Counted from the first letter of the stretch, positions 41,041-49,882 are shown. The stretch: DNA of 64,000 nucleotides from Rahnella victoriana (GCF_004330295.1 NZ_SJOJ01000022.1:27958-91957); one strand, 5' to 3'. The notes: generated by a model not told the origin, from the letters alone. Program-made: numbers and translations.

Positions 41041-43212
41041 ATGAAAAAAGTCACCACTGTCTGCCCGTATTGCGGGGCCGGATGTAAATTGAATCTGGTT
41101 GTGGATAACGGAAAAATCATCCGCGCAGAAGCTGCGAACGGGGTGACCAATCAGGGCGAGTTATGCCTGAAAGGTTACTACGGCTGGGATTTTCTCAATG
41201 ACACCAAACTGCTGACCCCGCGCCTGACGCAACCGATGATCCGCCGTCAGAAAGGCGGAAAATTCGAAGCGGTCAGCTGGGATGAAGCTATCCGCTACAC
41301 CGCGCAGCGCCTGAAAGAGATCAAACAAAAACACGGCCAGCGCGCCATCATGACCACCGGTTCTTCCCGCGGTACCGGCAATGAAACCAACTACGTGATG
41401 CAGAAATTTGCCCGTGCGGTGATCGGCACCAACAACGTCGACTGCTGCGCCCGCGTGTGTCACGGCCCGTCGGTCGCCGGTTTACAGGCCACGCTCGGTA
41501 ACGGCGCGATGAGTAATTCCATCGGCGATATCGAGAACTCAAAATGCCTGCTGGTGATCGGCTATAACTGCGCCGATTCCCATCCGATCGTCGCCCGTCG
41601 GGTGATCAAAGCCAAAGAAAAAGGCGCACAGATTATCGTCTGCGATCCGCGCCGCATCGAAACAGCGCGTATTGCCGATCAGCATCTGCAAATCAAAAAC
41701 GGCTGCAACATGGCACTGGTGAATGCTTTCGCCCATGTGCTGATCGAAGAAAATCTGTATGACCACGACTATGTGGCGAAATACACCGAAGGCTTTGAGG
41801 AATACCGCAAAAATGTCGCGGATTACTCACCGGAAGCCGTGGCTGAGCAGACCGGCGTGTCCGCACAGCAAATCCGTCAGGCCATGCGCACTTACGCGGC
41901 GGCACCTTCCGCCACCATTATGTGGGGCATGGGCGTCACGCAGTTTGGTCAGGCGGTGGACGTGGTGAAAGGTCTGGCGGGTCTGGCATTGCTGACCGGT
42001 AACCTTGGCCGCGCCAACGTCGGCGTCGGCCCGGTGCGTGGTCAGAATAACGTGCAGGGTGCCTGCGACATGGGTGTGCTGCCGAATGAATTCCCGGGTT
42101 ACCAGTCCGTCACCGATCCGAAAGTGCGGGCGAAATTCGCCGATGCCTGGGGCATTGACGTCAACCAGATGGACGCCGAAGTCGGCCTGCGCATTACTGA
42201 AATCCCACATCTGGCGATGGAAGGTAAGGTCAAAGCCTATTACATCATGGGCGAAGATCCGTTGCAGACCGAAGCCGATTTAGGGCTGGTACGCAAAGGG
42301 TTCGAGGCACTGGAATTCGTGGTGGTGCAGGACATCTTCATGACCAAAACCGCTGAACAGGCGGACGTGATTTTACCGGCAACGTCATGGGGCGAGCACG
42401 GCGGCGTGTTCTCCTGCGCGGATCGCGGCTTCCAGCGTTTCGAGAAAGCCATCGAACCGAAATACAACGTCAAGCGCGACTGGGACATCATCAGCCTGCT
42501 GGCGACCGAGATGGGTTATCCGATGCATTACCGCGATAACCAGGAAATCTGGGACGAAATGCGCAACCTGTGCCCGCTGTTCTACGGTGCAACCTACGAA
42601 AAAATGGGCGAACTGGGACATGTGCAGTGGCCCTGCACCACGCTGGAAAGTCCGGGGACACAATACCTGTACGCCGACAATCATTTCGATACCCCGACCG
42701 GCAAAGGCCAGTTGTTCGCCGCACCGTGGCGCGCACCGGCGGAAGTGCCGGACGGCGATTATCCGCTGGTGCTGTGCACCGTGCGCGAAGTCGGTCACTA
42801 CTCCTGCCGTTCGATGACCGGTAACTGCGCCGCCCTGCAAACGCTGGCTGACGAACCGGGCTTTGTGCAGATGAATCCGGTGGATGCACAGGCGCTGGGC
42901 ATTCGCGATCAGCAACTGGTCTGGGTGGCATCGCGTCGCGGTAAGGTCATTTCCCGCGCTAACTACAACGAGCGTATTAACCTCGGTGCGGTGTACATGA
43001 CCTATCAGTGGTGGATTGGTGCCTGTAATGAACTGACACAGGACAACCTCGATCCGATTTCCAAAACGCCGGAAACCAAATACTGCGCCGTGAAAGTCGA
43101 ACAAATCGCCGATCAACGCTGGGCCGAAAACTATGCCCAGCAAAGCTACAGCGACATGAAAGCGCGCCTGCGCAGCGCCGTTGAAGATGTGATCCCGGTG
43201 GTTGAGATTTAG
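41041..43212 (+). CDS. fdhF: Formate dehydrogenase H, cysteine-containing (selenium-free) form
   Basis: FdhF is the molybdopterin enzyme that oxidises formate to CO2 and feeds electrons to HycB. The 4Fe-4S ligands Cys8, Cys11, Cys15 and Cys42 (CPYCGAGC, GELCLKG) match E. coli. The active-site motif reads DCCARVCHGPSV: residue 140, selenocysteine (UGA) in E. coli, is Cys encoded by TGT at 41458-41460. His141 and GMGVTQF are kept. The 723-residue frame is open throughout with no internal UGA, so this is not a misread Sec protein. It starts 23 bp after hydN with GAGGAAG upstream. A repeat element follows its stop. Confidence 0.96.
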   Translation: MKKVTTVCPYCGAGCKLNLVVDNGKIIRAEAANGVTNQGELCLKGYYGWDFLNDTKLLTPRLTQPMIRRQKGGKFEAVSWDEAIRYTAQRLKEIKQKHGQRAIMTTGSSRGTGNETNYVMQKFARAVIGTNNVDCCARVCHGPSVAGLQATLGNGAMSNSIGDIENSKCLLVIGYNCADSHPIVARRVIKAKEKGAQIIVCDPRRIETARIADQHLQIKNGCNMALVNAFAHVLIEENLYDHDYVAKYTEGFEEYRKNVADYSPEAVAEQTGVSAQQIRQAMRTYAAAPSATIMWGMGVTQFGQAVDVVKGLAGLALLTGNLGRANVGVGPVRGQNNVQGACDMGVLPNEFPGYQSVTDPKVRAKFADAWGIDVNQMDAEVGLRITEIPHLAMEGKVKAYYIMGEDPLQTEADLGLVRKGFEALEFVVVQDIFMTKTAEQADVILPATSWGEHGGVFSCADRGFQRFEKAIEPKYNVKRDWDIISLLATEMGYPMHYRDNQEIWDEMRNLCPLFYGATYEKMGELGHVQWPCTTLESPGTQYLYADNHFDTPTGKGQLFAAPWRAPAEVPDGDYPLVLCTVREVGHYSCRSMTGNCAALQTLADEPGFVQMNPVDAQALGIRDQQLVWVASRRGKVISRANYNERINLGAVYMTYQWWIGACNELTQDNLDPISKTPETKYCAVKVEQIADQRWAENYAQQSYSDMKARLRSAVEDVIPVVEI

Positions 43213-43246
43213 CTTTTAAGCGCCTCACCAAAGGGGTGGGTTCTTA

Positions 43247-43408
43247 GCTCCTCCCCCTGCGAAGGGGGAGGCTGGGAGGGGGTTTAGCAGGCAACGCCAG
43301 ATCCGGAGTTGCCATTAATACCCCACCCCAACCCTCCCCTTCGCAGGGGAGGGAGCAAAAACCAATCCCCCTTCGCTGGGGAGGCAGCAAAACCCTCTTT
43401 TCGCTGCC
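43247..43408. repeat. Dispersed GC-rich inverted-repeat element, copy 1 (composite), between fdhF and hypF
   Basis: The 110-bp unit (43247-43356) has inverted ends of about 38 bp. Each end holds its own hairpin around CCCCTGCGAAGGGG on one side and CCCCTTCGCAGGGG on the other. A third, degenerate arm follows (43363-43388), then a hairpin GGCAGC/GCTGCC (43383-43408). Copies 2 and 3 lie at 47234-47343 and 63897-64000. No coding capacity; MITE- or REP-like. Confidence 0.75.
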
Positions 43409-43438
43409 CTCTTCATAAACGTTTTTAAAAGGTTTTTT

Positions 43439-45775
43439 ATGTCTGGTTTACTCATCCGCATCAGTGGCAAAGTCCAGGGTGTCGGTTTCCGGCCTTTTGT
43501 CTGGCAACTGGCTGACCGGTTGCGGCTTCGCGGCGAAGTGTGCAACGACAGCGCGGGTGTGGAAATCAGGCTCCTTAAACCGGTAGACATTGAAGCCTTT
43601 ATCGAACAGTTACAGCGCGATTGCCCGCCGCTGGCGCGCATCGACAGCATCCGTTTTACCCCTTTCGACTGGCGAGCGTCGCCTCAGCATTTCACCATCA
43701 CTGACAGCCGTCACAGCCAGATGGACACCCAGGTGGTGCCCGATGCGGCGACCTGCCCCGAATGCCTGAAAGACATCACCCGTGCGGGTGACCGGCGCTT
43801 CGGCTATGCCTTTACGAACTGCACCCATTGCGGCCCGCGCTTTACGCTGATCCGCGCCATGCCGTATGACCGGCCGTCCACCAGCATGGCGGAATTCCCG
43901 CTGTGCCCGCAATGTCAGCAGGAATATCAGAATCCGGCCGACCGGCGTTTTCACGCGCAACCTGTCGCCTGCCCGCACTGCGGCCCCCGGCTCAGTGCGA
44001 CATTCTGCGATGGCAAAACACAGGCGCAGGATGATGCCGCGCTGGCATGCGCCGTCGCCGCATTACGCGCGGGGAAAATCATTGCTGTCAAAGGGCTGGG
44101 CGGTTTTCATCTGGCCTGTGACGCCACGCAGCAGAACGCCGTGATGCGTCTGCGTGAACGCAAACAACGGCCGTCAAAACCGCTGGCGGTGATGCTGCCG
44201 GATACCGGCTGGCTGGCGCAATGCAGTGATGACAGCCCGCAGTTTGCGCTGCGGGAACTGCTGGCGTCCCCCGCTGCGCCGATTGTGCTGGTCAGCAAAA
44301 GCGCGATGTCACCGCTCTGTCCGTCCGTTGCGCCTGAGCTGGATGAAGTCGGGGTGATGCTGCCGTTTACCCCGCTGCATCATTTGCTGATGCAGGCGTG
44401 CGGGGTGCCGCTGGTGATGACCTCCGGGAATGCCGCCGGATGCGCCCCCGCGCTGACCAATGAAGCCGCGCTGACGCAGCTCAACGGTATCGCCGATCTG
44501 TGGCTTTTGCATAACCGCGATATCGTTCAGCGCGCCGATGATTCGCTGGTGCGCCTGACGCCTCAGGGCACCGAAGTGCTGCGCCGTGCGCGCGGTTACG
44601 TGCCCGATGCCCTGCCGCTTCCCGCGGGTTTCGATAGCCAGCCGGCCATTCTGGCGCTGGGCGGCGATCTCAAAAATACCTTCTGTCTGGTGCGGGGTGG
44701 CGAGGCCATTCTCAGCGCCCATTTTGGCTCTTTGACCCGCAGCGATATCGCCGGACAACAGCGGCAGGCGATTCACCATTTCCTGCAGCTTTATGACTGT
44801 ACGCCGGTGGCGGTGGCGCGGGATGCGCATCCCGGTTATGTCAGTCATGAAGCGGCTGAACGCCCCGGCATACGGGTGGTGGATGTCCTTCATCATCATG
44901 CCCATATCGCCGCCTGTCTGGCCGAACACCGCTGGTCGCTGGATGGCAGCAAAGTGATCGGGCTGGCGCTCGACGGGCTGGGTTATGGCATTACTGAGGA
45001 TAAAACCGGCGCGCTGTGGGGCGGCGAATGTTTGCAGGTGGATTATCTTCATTGTGAACATTTAGGGGGATTGCCTGCCGTTGCGCTGCCGGGCGGTGAT
45101 CGTGCCGCACGCGAGCCATGGCGCAATTTACTGGCGCAATGGCAGGCATTCGTGCCGGACTGGCAGTTGCGGCCTGAGGCACAGGTTCTGTTTTCACACC
45201 CGTGGCAGCCGTTGTCAAAAGCCATCGCCGCCGGAATCAATGCACCGCTGGCGTCCTCCTGCGGGCGTTTGTTTGATGCGGTTGCCGCCGCACTCGGCTG
45301 CGCCCCCGCGCACCTCAGCTGGGAAGGGGAAGCCGCCTGCCGTCTGGAGGCGCTGGCGCATCACGCGCAGGGCATCTCACATCCGGTGTCGCTGCCTTTG
45401 CGCCACACGCCTGCGGGCACCCTGTTGGATCTCGCCACCTTCTGGCAGCAATGGCTTGGCTGGCAGGCCGCGCCCGCCGCACGGGCTTTTGCTTTTCATG
45501 ATGCCCTTGCGCAGGGCTTTGCCGCCCTCGCCCGCTATCACGCGGTGAGAACCGGCACCCGCACCGTCGCACTGGGCGGCGGCGTGTTGCATAACCGTCT
45601 GCTGCGCCAGCTTTTACACCACTATTTAGCGCCCCTCCGCGTTCTGATGCCGCTGGCGGTTCCGGCCGGTGACGGCGGGCTGGCGCTGGGTCAGGCGGTG
45701 ATTGCCTGCGCCCGCCTTCAGAGTTCCCCTTCCGTGCTCCATTCAAATAATGCAGAAAAGGATCGTCATGATTAA
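43439..45775 (+). CDS. hypF: Carbamoyltransferase HypF
   Basis: HypF uses carbamoyl phosphate to carbamoylate the HypE C-terminal Cys and so makes the CN ligands of NiFe enzymes. Domains in order: acylphosphatase ([15 protein letters not shown], about residues 5-90), two zinc fingers (CPECLKD...CTHCGP; CPQCQQ...CPHCGP, about 108-180), a YrdC-like domain ([18 protein letters not shown]), and a Kae1-like domain ([24 protein letters not shown]). The 778 residues exceed E. coli HypF (750). It lies 226 bp after fdhF; a GC-rich repeat fills the space. Confidence 0.95.
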   Translation: MSGLLIRISGKVQGVGFRPFVWQLADRLRLRGEVCNDSAGVEIRLLKPVDIEAFIEQLQRDCPPLARIDSIRFTPFDWRASPQHFTITDSRHSQMDTQVVPDAATCPECLKDITRAGDRRFGYAFTNCTHCGPRFTLIRAMPYDRPSTSMAEFPLCPQCQQEYQNPADRRFHAQPVACPHCGPRLSATFCDGKTQAQDDAALACAVAALRAGKIIAVKGLGGFHLACDATQQNAVMRLRERKQRPSKPLAVMLPDTGWLAQCSDDSPQFALRELLASPAAPIVLVSKSAMSPLCPSVAPELDEVGVMLPFTPLHHLLMQACGVPLVMTSGNAAGCAPALTNEAALTQLNGIADLWLLHNRDIVQRADDSLVRLTPQGTEVLRRARGYVPDALPLPAGFDSQPAILALGGDLKNTFCLVRGGEAILSAHFGSLTRSDIAGQQRQAIHHFLQLYDCTPVAVARDAHPGYVSHEAAERPGIRVVDVLHHHAHIAACLAEHRWSLDGSKVIGLALDGLGYGITEDKTGALWGGECLQVDYLHCEHLGGLPAVALPGGDRAAREPWRNLLAQWQAFVPDWQLRPEAQVLFSHPWQPLSKAIAAGINAPLASSCGRLFDAVAAALGCAPAHLSWEGEAACRLEALAHHAQGISHPVSLPLRHTPAGTLLDLATFWQQWLGWQAAPAARAFAFHDALAQGFAALARYHAVRTGTRTVALGGGVLHNRLLRQLLHHYLAPLRVLMPLAVPAGDGGLALGQAVIACARLQSSPSVLHSNNAEKDRHD

Positions 45776-46793
45776 CCGCGAATTTTTCCATACTCACCGC
45801 CGCGCCTTCTGGCTGTTAACCGGACTGGTGGCTGTCAATTTACTGGCCTGGGGCTGGGCACTGGTGGTGTTCCGCCACAATGCTGCGCTGGTGGCGGCGG
45901 CGTTGCTGGCTTACGGTTACGGGCTGCGTCATGCCGTCGATGCGGATCATATTGCGGCCATTGATAACGTCACCCGTAAGCTGATGCAGCAGGGTCAGCG
46001 CCCGGTGGCTGTTGGGGCGTTTTTCTCCCTCGGACATTCGAGCATTGTGGTGCTGGCCTGCGTGGCTATCGCCGCCACTTCACTGGTGTTTGGCAATAAC
46101 ATCGGCTGGCTGCATGAGTACGGCAGCACGATCGGCACCCTGGTCTCGGCGCTGTTTTTGCTGATGATGGCGTTACTGAATGCGCTGATCCTGCGCGACG
46201 TGTATCGCCGTTTTCAGAAAGTAAAACAAGGCCACACATTCAGCGACAAAGAAGAACAGCACGCAGTACAAGGCGGGGTGATGAGCCGGTTATTCAGCTT
46301 TGCCTTCAATATGGTCAATAAAAGCTGGCAGATGTATCTGGTGGGTTTTCTGTTCGGGCTGGGTTTTGATACCGCCACGGAAATCGGCCTGCTGGGGATT
46401 TCCGCTGCCGGTGCCTCTTCCGGCATGTCCGTGTGGAGCATTCTGGTGTTTCCGGCACTGTTTGCCAGCGGCATGGCACTGATCGATTCGCTGGATAATT
46501 TTGTTATGGTCGGCGCGTACGGCTGGGCGTTCGATAAACCGGTGCGCAAGCTCTATTACAATATGACCATTACGGCCACCAGTGTGGTGATCGCCCTGTT
46601 TATCGGCGGGCTGGAAGCACTCGGACTGATGGCGGATAAGCTGAATTTACAGGGCGGCCTGTGGGCGGTTGTCGGACGTCTGAATGAGAATATGGGCAGC
46701 GTCGGGTACGCCGCCGTGGCGATTTTCGTGGTGTTCTGGGCCTGCTCTGCGATCCATTATCGTCGCAAAGGCTATGACAATCTGGCGATGTAA
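45768..46793 (+). CDS. Nickel/cobalt permease of the NiCoT family (NixA/HoxN type)
   Basis: This is a high-affinity nickel importer with eight predicted membrane helices. The signature in helix II is [13 protein letters not shown] (His-x4-Asp-His), and the second family motif [11 protein letters not shown] follows. Other motifs are [15 protein letters not shown] and [18 protein letters not shown] chose the ATG at 45768 because AAAAGGA lies upstream; it overlaps the hypF stop by 8 bp (ATGATTAA). This coupling ties the gene to hydrogenase maturation, so nickel is the likely substrate. Length is 341 residues. Confidence 0.92.
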   Translation: MINREFFHTHRRAFWLLTGLVAVNLLAWGWALVVFRHNAALVAAALLAYGYGLRHAVDADHIAAIDNVTRKLMQQGQRPVAVGAFFSLGHSSIVVLACVAIAATSLVFGNNIGWLHEYGSTIGTLVSALFLLMMALLNALILRDVYRRFQKVKQGHTFSDKEEQHAVQGGVMSRLFSFAFNMVNKSWQMYLVGFLFGLGFDTATEIGLLGISAAGASSGMSVWSILVFPALFASGMALIDSLDNFVMVGAYGWAFDKPVRKLYYNMTITATSVVIALFIGGLEALGLMADKLNLQGGLWAVVGRLNENMGSVGYAAVAIFVVFWACSAIHYRRKGYDNLAM

Positions 46794-46805
46794 CGCGGCC
46801 TGCTG

Positions 46806-47135
46806 TCAGGCGTCGTTCGGCAGGGTGAGCTGTTTTTCCAGCCGCAGTTTGTCGCCATCGGTCACGGTGATCAGTATTTGTGTTTTTCCGCCGGGCTGGA
46901 CGGCAAAACGCATCTGTCCCAGAGGCTGCGGCTGGTTGGCGGAAAGATTCATATTGTGGCTCTGGCGGCTGGTGCTGCTCCCCGCTGCGCCCTGCTGTGA
47001 CACAGAAACCGCCACCTGACAGGCGCAGGCTTTAGTGAGACTGACCATCGGGGTAATCACATAAGTTTGCGCATCGTTGTGTGTATCGAACCAGAGCTGG
47101 TTAGACATCACGGCGGCAATCAGGAGTAAATGCAT
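46806..47135 (-). CDS. csgC: Curli assembly protein CsgC
   Basis: CsgC is a small periplasmic Ig-like protein that inhibits premature CsgA amyloid formation. The product begins MHLLLIAAVMSNQLWFDTHN and has the CxC motif in LTKACACQV (E. coli QSCLCRV). The C-terminal half has LSANQPQPLGQMRFAVQPGG and TVTDGDKLRLEKQLTL. I chose the start at 47135, because the longer frame runs through a repeat element; GGAG lies 10 bp upstream. Length is 109 residues. An intrinsic terminator and a repeat separate it from csgA. Confidence 0.87.
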   Translation of the reverse strand: MHLLLIAAVMSNQLWFDTHNDAQTYVITPMVSLTKACACQVAVSVSQQGAAGSSTSRQSHNMNLSANQPQPLGQMRFAVQPGGKTQILITVTDGDKLRLEKQLTLPNDA

Positions 47136-47159
47136 AACGTTTATGCTCCGGTTTGGTCG

Positions 47160-47184
47160 AAAAAAAACAGGGCTAGTGCCCTGT
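47160..47184 (-). terminator. Rho-independent terminator between csgA and csgC
   Basis: On the minus strand ACAGGGC/GCCCTGT with loop ACTA is followed by eight T residues (A-run 47160-47167 on the plus strand). It lies only 25 bp before the csgC start, so csgC depends on readthrough. Confidence 0.85.
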
Positions 47185-47233
47185 TCTGAGAAGCTTTTGC
47201 CATGACTCATGGCAGAAGCTAAACCTGTTTTTT

Positions 47234-47343
47234 GCTCCTCCCCCTGCGAAGGGGGAGGTCGGGAGGGGGTTTCGCAGGCAACATCAAATTCGACGTTGCG
47301 ATTAATACCCCACCCCAACCCTCCCCTTCGCAGGGGAGGGAGC
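47234..47343. repeat. Dispersed GC-rich inverted-repeat element, copy 2, between csgA and csgC
   Basis: It is 110 bp, the same length as the copy 1 unit. The terminal arms show the same hairpins (CCCCTGCGAAGGGG left, CCCCTTCGCAGGGG right) and the shared ATTAATACCCCACCCC internal junction. The element ends 4 bp from the csgA stop codon. The spacer between arms differs from copy 1. Confidence 0.78.
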
Positions 47344-47347
47344 TGAA

Positions 47348-47812
47348 TCAGTTTTGTGAAGCGTACGCGAGGTTGCCGGTACCAGACTGAACAATATTGG
47401 TCAGAGCACCGTTAGCCCCTTGCGAAGCCTGAGCATAGTTGCCAGAACCATTTTGGGAAACCAGCACTTTGCTGCCGTTTGCAGTTTGTGCAACGTTAGC
47501 ATTGTTGAAGTCACCCTTCTGAGAAACGCTCACCAGACTGCCGTCGCCGGTCTGATTGGTGCTCGCGGTATTTCTGTAACCATCCTGACCGATGGAGGTC
47601 AGCGATTTTTGCGCGCCGGATTGCGTGGCATTCGCCAGGTTTGATGTCCCCTGTTGGTAAATCTGAATTTCAGAATTCCACTGAGTCGCTGTGAATGTCG
47701 GCACTGTGGATACCGGAGGCGTCGGCGTATAATCGCCACCACCACCGTGACCTGCGAACGCACTGCCACTGACGACTAAAGCGGAGACTGCCACAATTTT
47801 CCAAAGTTTCAT
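47348..47812 (-). CDS. csgA: Major curlin subunit CsgA
   Basis: CsgA is the secreted amyloid subunit of curli fibres. A Sec signal peptide (MKLWKIVAVSALVVSGSAFA) is followed by an N-terminal secretion segment with GGGGDYTP. Five repeats follow, each with the Gln/Asn spacing typical of curlins (for example IYQQGTSNLANATQSG; IGQDGYRNTASTNQTG; VSQNGSGNYAQASQ). Length is 154 residues (E. coli 151). It lies 49 bp downstream of csgB. Confidence 0.95.
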   Translation of the reverse strand: MKLWKIVAVSALVVSGSAFAGHGGGGDYTPTPPVSTVPTFTATQWNSEIQIYQQGTSNLANATQSGAQKSLTSIGQDGYRNTASTNQTGDGSLVSVSQKGDFNNANVAQTANGSKVLVSQNGSGNYAQASQGANGALTNIVQSGTGNLAYASQN

Positions 47813-47861
47813 GATGCTACCCCATTGGTTTAATATCGGATGTCATAAGAACGTATGTTTA

Positions 47862-48350
47862 TTAATGCTGTGTCACTCTAATCGCCATTCCTGACGAGTT
47901 TTGTACGACGCCGCTGGTCTGGTTCGTACCATTCTGGCGAATCTCGGTCACACTCCGGCCTTTTTGCAGAATGTAAGCGGTATTACCAAAATTTTGTTGC
48001 GTGATGGATGCATCCCCACCGCCGCGCTGCGATATATAAGCAAAGTTATCGCTGCCGCTTTGGGATATATCCGCGTTATTTCCATTACCTCGCTGATTGA
48101 TCACCGCGGTATTTTCTGACCCTGACTGACGGATAACGCTGGAATTGCCATAACCCGTCTGATTATTCGCGGCCAGATTGCTGTTCCCGTTTTGATAAAT
48201 CATTGATGAATTCCCTGATGAACTTCTCGCGCCAGCAAACACTTGCTCCGGATTACCCGTTCCTATCTCCGGATAAGCCATATCAAACTGCTGAGCGTGA
48301 ACGACCCAGGAGACTGAAAGTAACGCCAGGGTCAATAAAGTCTTTTTCAT
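47862..48350 (-). CDS. csgB: Minor curlin subunit (nucleator) CsgB
   Basis: CsgB nucleates CsgA polymerisation at the cell surface. A signal peptide (MKKTLLTLALLSVSWVVHA) precedes five imperfect curlin repeats (IYQNGNSNLAANNQTG; IRQSGSENTAVINQRG; ISQSGSDNFAYISQRG and following). The last repeat is basic and divergent (MAIRVTQH), as in E. coli CsgB, where it serves outer-membrane attachment. Length is 162 residues, longer than E. coli (151). It is the first gene of the csgBAC unit. Confidence 0.94.
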   Translation of the reverse strand: MKKTLLTLALLSVSWVVHAQQFDMAYPEIGTGNPEQVFAGARSSSGNSSMIYQNGNSNLAANNQTGYGNSSVIRQSGSENTAVINQRGNGNNADISQSGSDNFAYISQRGGGDASITQQNFGNTAYILQKGRSVTEIRQNGTNQTSGVVQNSSGMAIRVTQH

Positions 48351-48936
48351 TTCGTCACCCTGTATATCGCCGGTAACTGGTTATTGGCTCACCGGGTTAT
48401 TGCTGTTGACGAATTGATTATGGAGTTTACGGAAAATAAGGAACTCACCCGCACGTCGTATTTTAATTTCCGGCTTCAGCAAAAAGTATGAGAAGCCTTT
48501 TATCATACATTGTGACCACCGGGTGACAGTAAAAGGTCAGCAGGGCTAATAGACCCCATGGCATTTATCCTAAAGTTAACGACGCGGCAGGCGTTAATAA
48601 TCACACAAATGCAACTATTCTTAATTCCCTGTGAAATATAAATCAGGGGTAAAAGAGATCTCCCGCACATTTCCATCCCTTAACAGTGCCCTGAAACCAC
48701 CATTCCCTGGTGTTATTACGCCTTTTAACCCTGCATAAAAGGGCCAGCGAGCATGCTCACCTAAGTGAAATCAATAATTAAACCGGTACTGATTTGCGTT
48801 ATTAAAGACGAAGCATGAAGCCGGCTGGTGTTTCATCAGAATTATTAAGCACCGGTATTGTTCAAATGTGCAGTTTTAACAAGGCTAAACGTTAAGATAG
48901 TGTAAAGCCGTTACTTAAGTTCTGTTTAAGAGGGGC

Positions 48937-48957
48937 GTATTGAGTTTTACTCAATAC
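48937..48957. promoter_or_regulatory. Perfect inverted repeat upstream of the csgD promoter
   Basis: GTATTGAGT and ACTCAATAC are separated by TTT. It lies 17 bp upstream of the OmpR-like site and looks like an operator for a dimeric regulator. The binding protein is unknown. Confidence 0.55.
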
Positions 48958-48973
48958 ATAAGGAAAACTTTAT

Positions 48974-49036
48974 ACATTTTAAGTTACATTTTGAAACATA
49001 AATAAGCCTTGCGTAAGGGAAGCCAAAAGCTAAATT
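48974..49036 (+). promoter_or_regulatory. OmpR-like site and csgD promoter
   Basis: The segment AAGTTACATTTTGAAACA (48981-48998) with upstream ACATTTT resembles the OmpR D1 box of E. coli csgD (TTTAGTTACATGTTTAACA). The -10-like GCTAAATT (49029-49036) is preceded and followed by bases like those of the E. coli promoter (GGCTAGATTGAA). The start site would be near 49043, giving a leader of about 185 nt. Confidence 0.55.
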
Positions 49037-49227
49037 GAGTCTGTACCGCACATAAGCCACCTGAAAATATTATGTGCCTCATGCTGCGTTTATTTGCTAT
49101 TTTCAGATATGCACAGCGAACATACAGCTATAGATTTAGCAAAATAAAATCACGGTCTATTTCCTGCCTTTTCTATTATCAGGCAATGGCAGACTGTGGC
49201 TATAAAAAATCAGGGCAGGGTTTCATT

Positions 49228-49878
49228 ATGAGTAATGAAGCAGCAATCAATAATAATATTCTTTTATTAGTGACTAAACCATCATTACAGGCCAGCGCTT
49301 TATTGCAGCAATTAAAACAGCAACTTTGTGTCAATACCCGACTTCATAACATCCATAAATCTCTGGAGGATCAATATCTTCATCAGACATTAATTCTCTT
49401 CGATATGATGGAAGCCGATCGCCGGACTATTGAGCTATGGCAATCCGCTATTACCCGTTATCACGACAGCGTGAAGTTATTATTATTAAACACCCCTGAT
49501 AATTATCATTTTCGGGAAATAGAAACCTGGCCGGGGATCAGCGCCGTGTTTTATCTTTCCACCGATGAAGAACATCTGGTGGAAGGCATCCGCAGCGTGA
49601 TCCGCGGTGAGTGCTATTTCTCACAGGGCTTCGCCAGCTACCTGATCAATCAGTCCGGTGCCTTCCGCCATCTGCATTCAGAAGATACCGGCCTGACCCA
49701 TCGCGAAAAAGAGATCCTCAATAAGTTACGTGTGGGCGCCTCAAACACGGAAATCGCACGGTTGCTGTTTATCAGCGAGAACACCGTGAAGACGCATCTC
49801 TATAATTTATTTAGGAAAATCTCGGTTAAAAACCGCACCCAGGCGGCGTCCTGGGCTAATGACAATCTCAAGCGCTGA
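49228..49878 (+). CDS. csgD: Curli and biofilm master regulator CsgD
   Basis: CsgD is a LuxR-family activator of csgBAC and of biofilm matrix genes. The N-terminal receiver-like domain includes ILFDMMEADRRTIELW. The C-terminal LuxR-type HTH is nearly identical to E. coli CsgD (LTHREKEILNKLRVGASNTE, then IARLLFISENTVKTHLYNLF). I chose the ATG at 49228, which gives 216 residues, exactly the E. coli length; the longer frame from 49072 lies in the 5' leader. csgE follows by 4 bp. Confidence 0.96.
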   Translation: MSNEAAINNNILLLVTKPSLQASALLQQLKQQLCVNTRLHNIHKSLEDQYLHQTLILFDMMEADRRTIELWQSAITRYHDSVKLLLLNTPDNYHFREIETWPGISAVFYLSTDEEHLVEGIRSVIRGECYFSQGFASYLINQSGAFRHLHSEDTGLTHREKEILNKLRVGASNTEIARLLFISENTVKTHLYNLFRKISVKNRTQAASWANDNLKR

Positions 49879-49882
49879 CATC

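Larger units (their letters stand above)
48351..49227. promoter_or_regulatory. Long divergent csgB-csgD regulatory region
   Basis: This 877-bp non-coding region is a little longer than its E. coli counterpart. It carries the csgD control sites described separately. Candidate CsgD-like boxes near csgB (CCGGTGAGCCA on the minus strand near 48390; CGGGTGACAG near 48518) are weak. Much of the rest is AT-rich and may be bound by IHF or H-NS; I see no gene in it. Confidence 0.55.

Noticed and set aside
41041..43212. Possible selenocysteine (UGA) codon in fdhF
   Set aside because: The frame is open from start to stop and codon 140 is TGT; no in-frame TGA is present.
43247..43388. CRISPR array or insertion sequence in the fdhF-hypF gap
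   Set aside because: There are no regular direct repeats with unique spacers and no transposase frame; the structure is an inverted-repeat element found elsewhere in the window.
47136..47318. N-terminal extension of csgC through the repeat element
   Set aside because: The extra residues are translated repeat and terminator sequence; CsgC family sequence begins at 47135.
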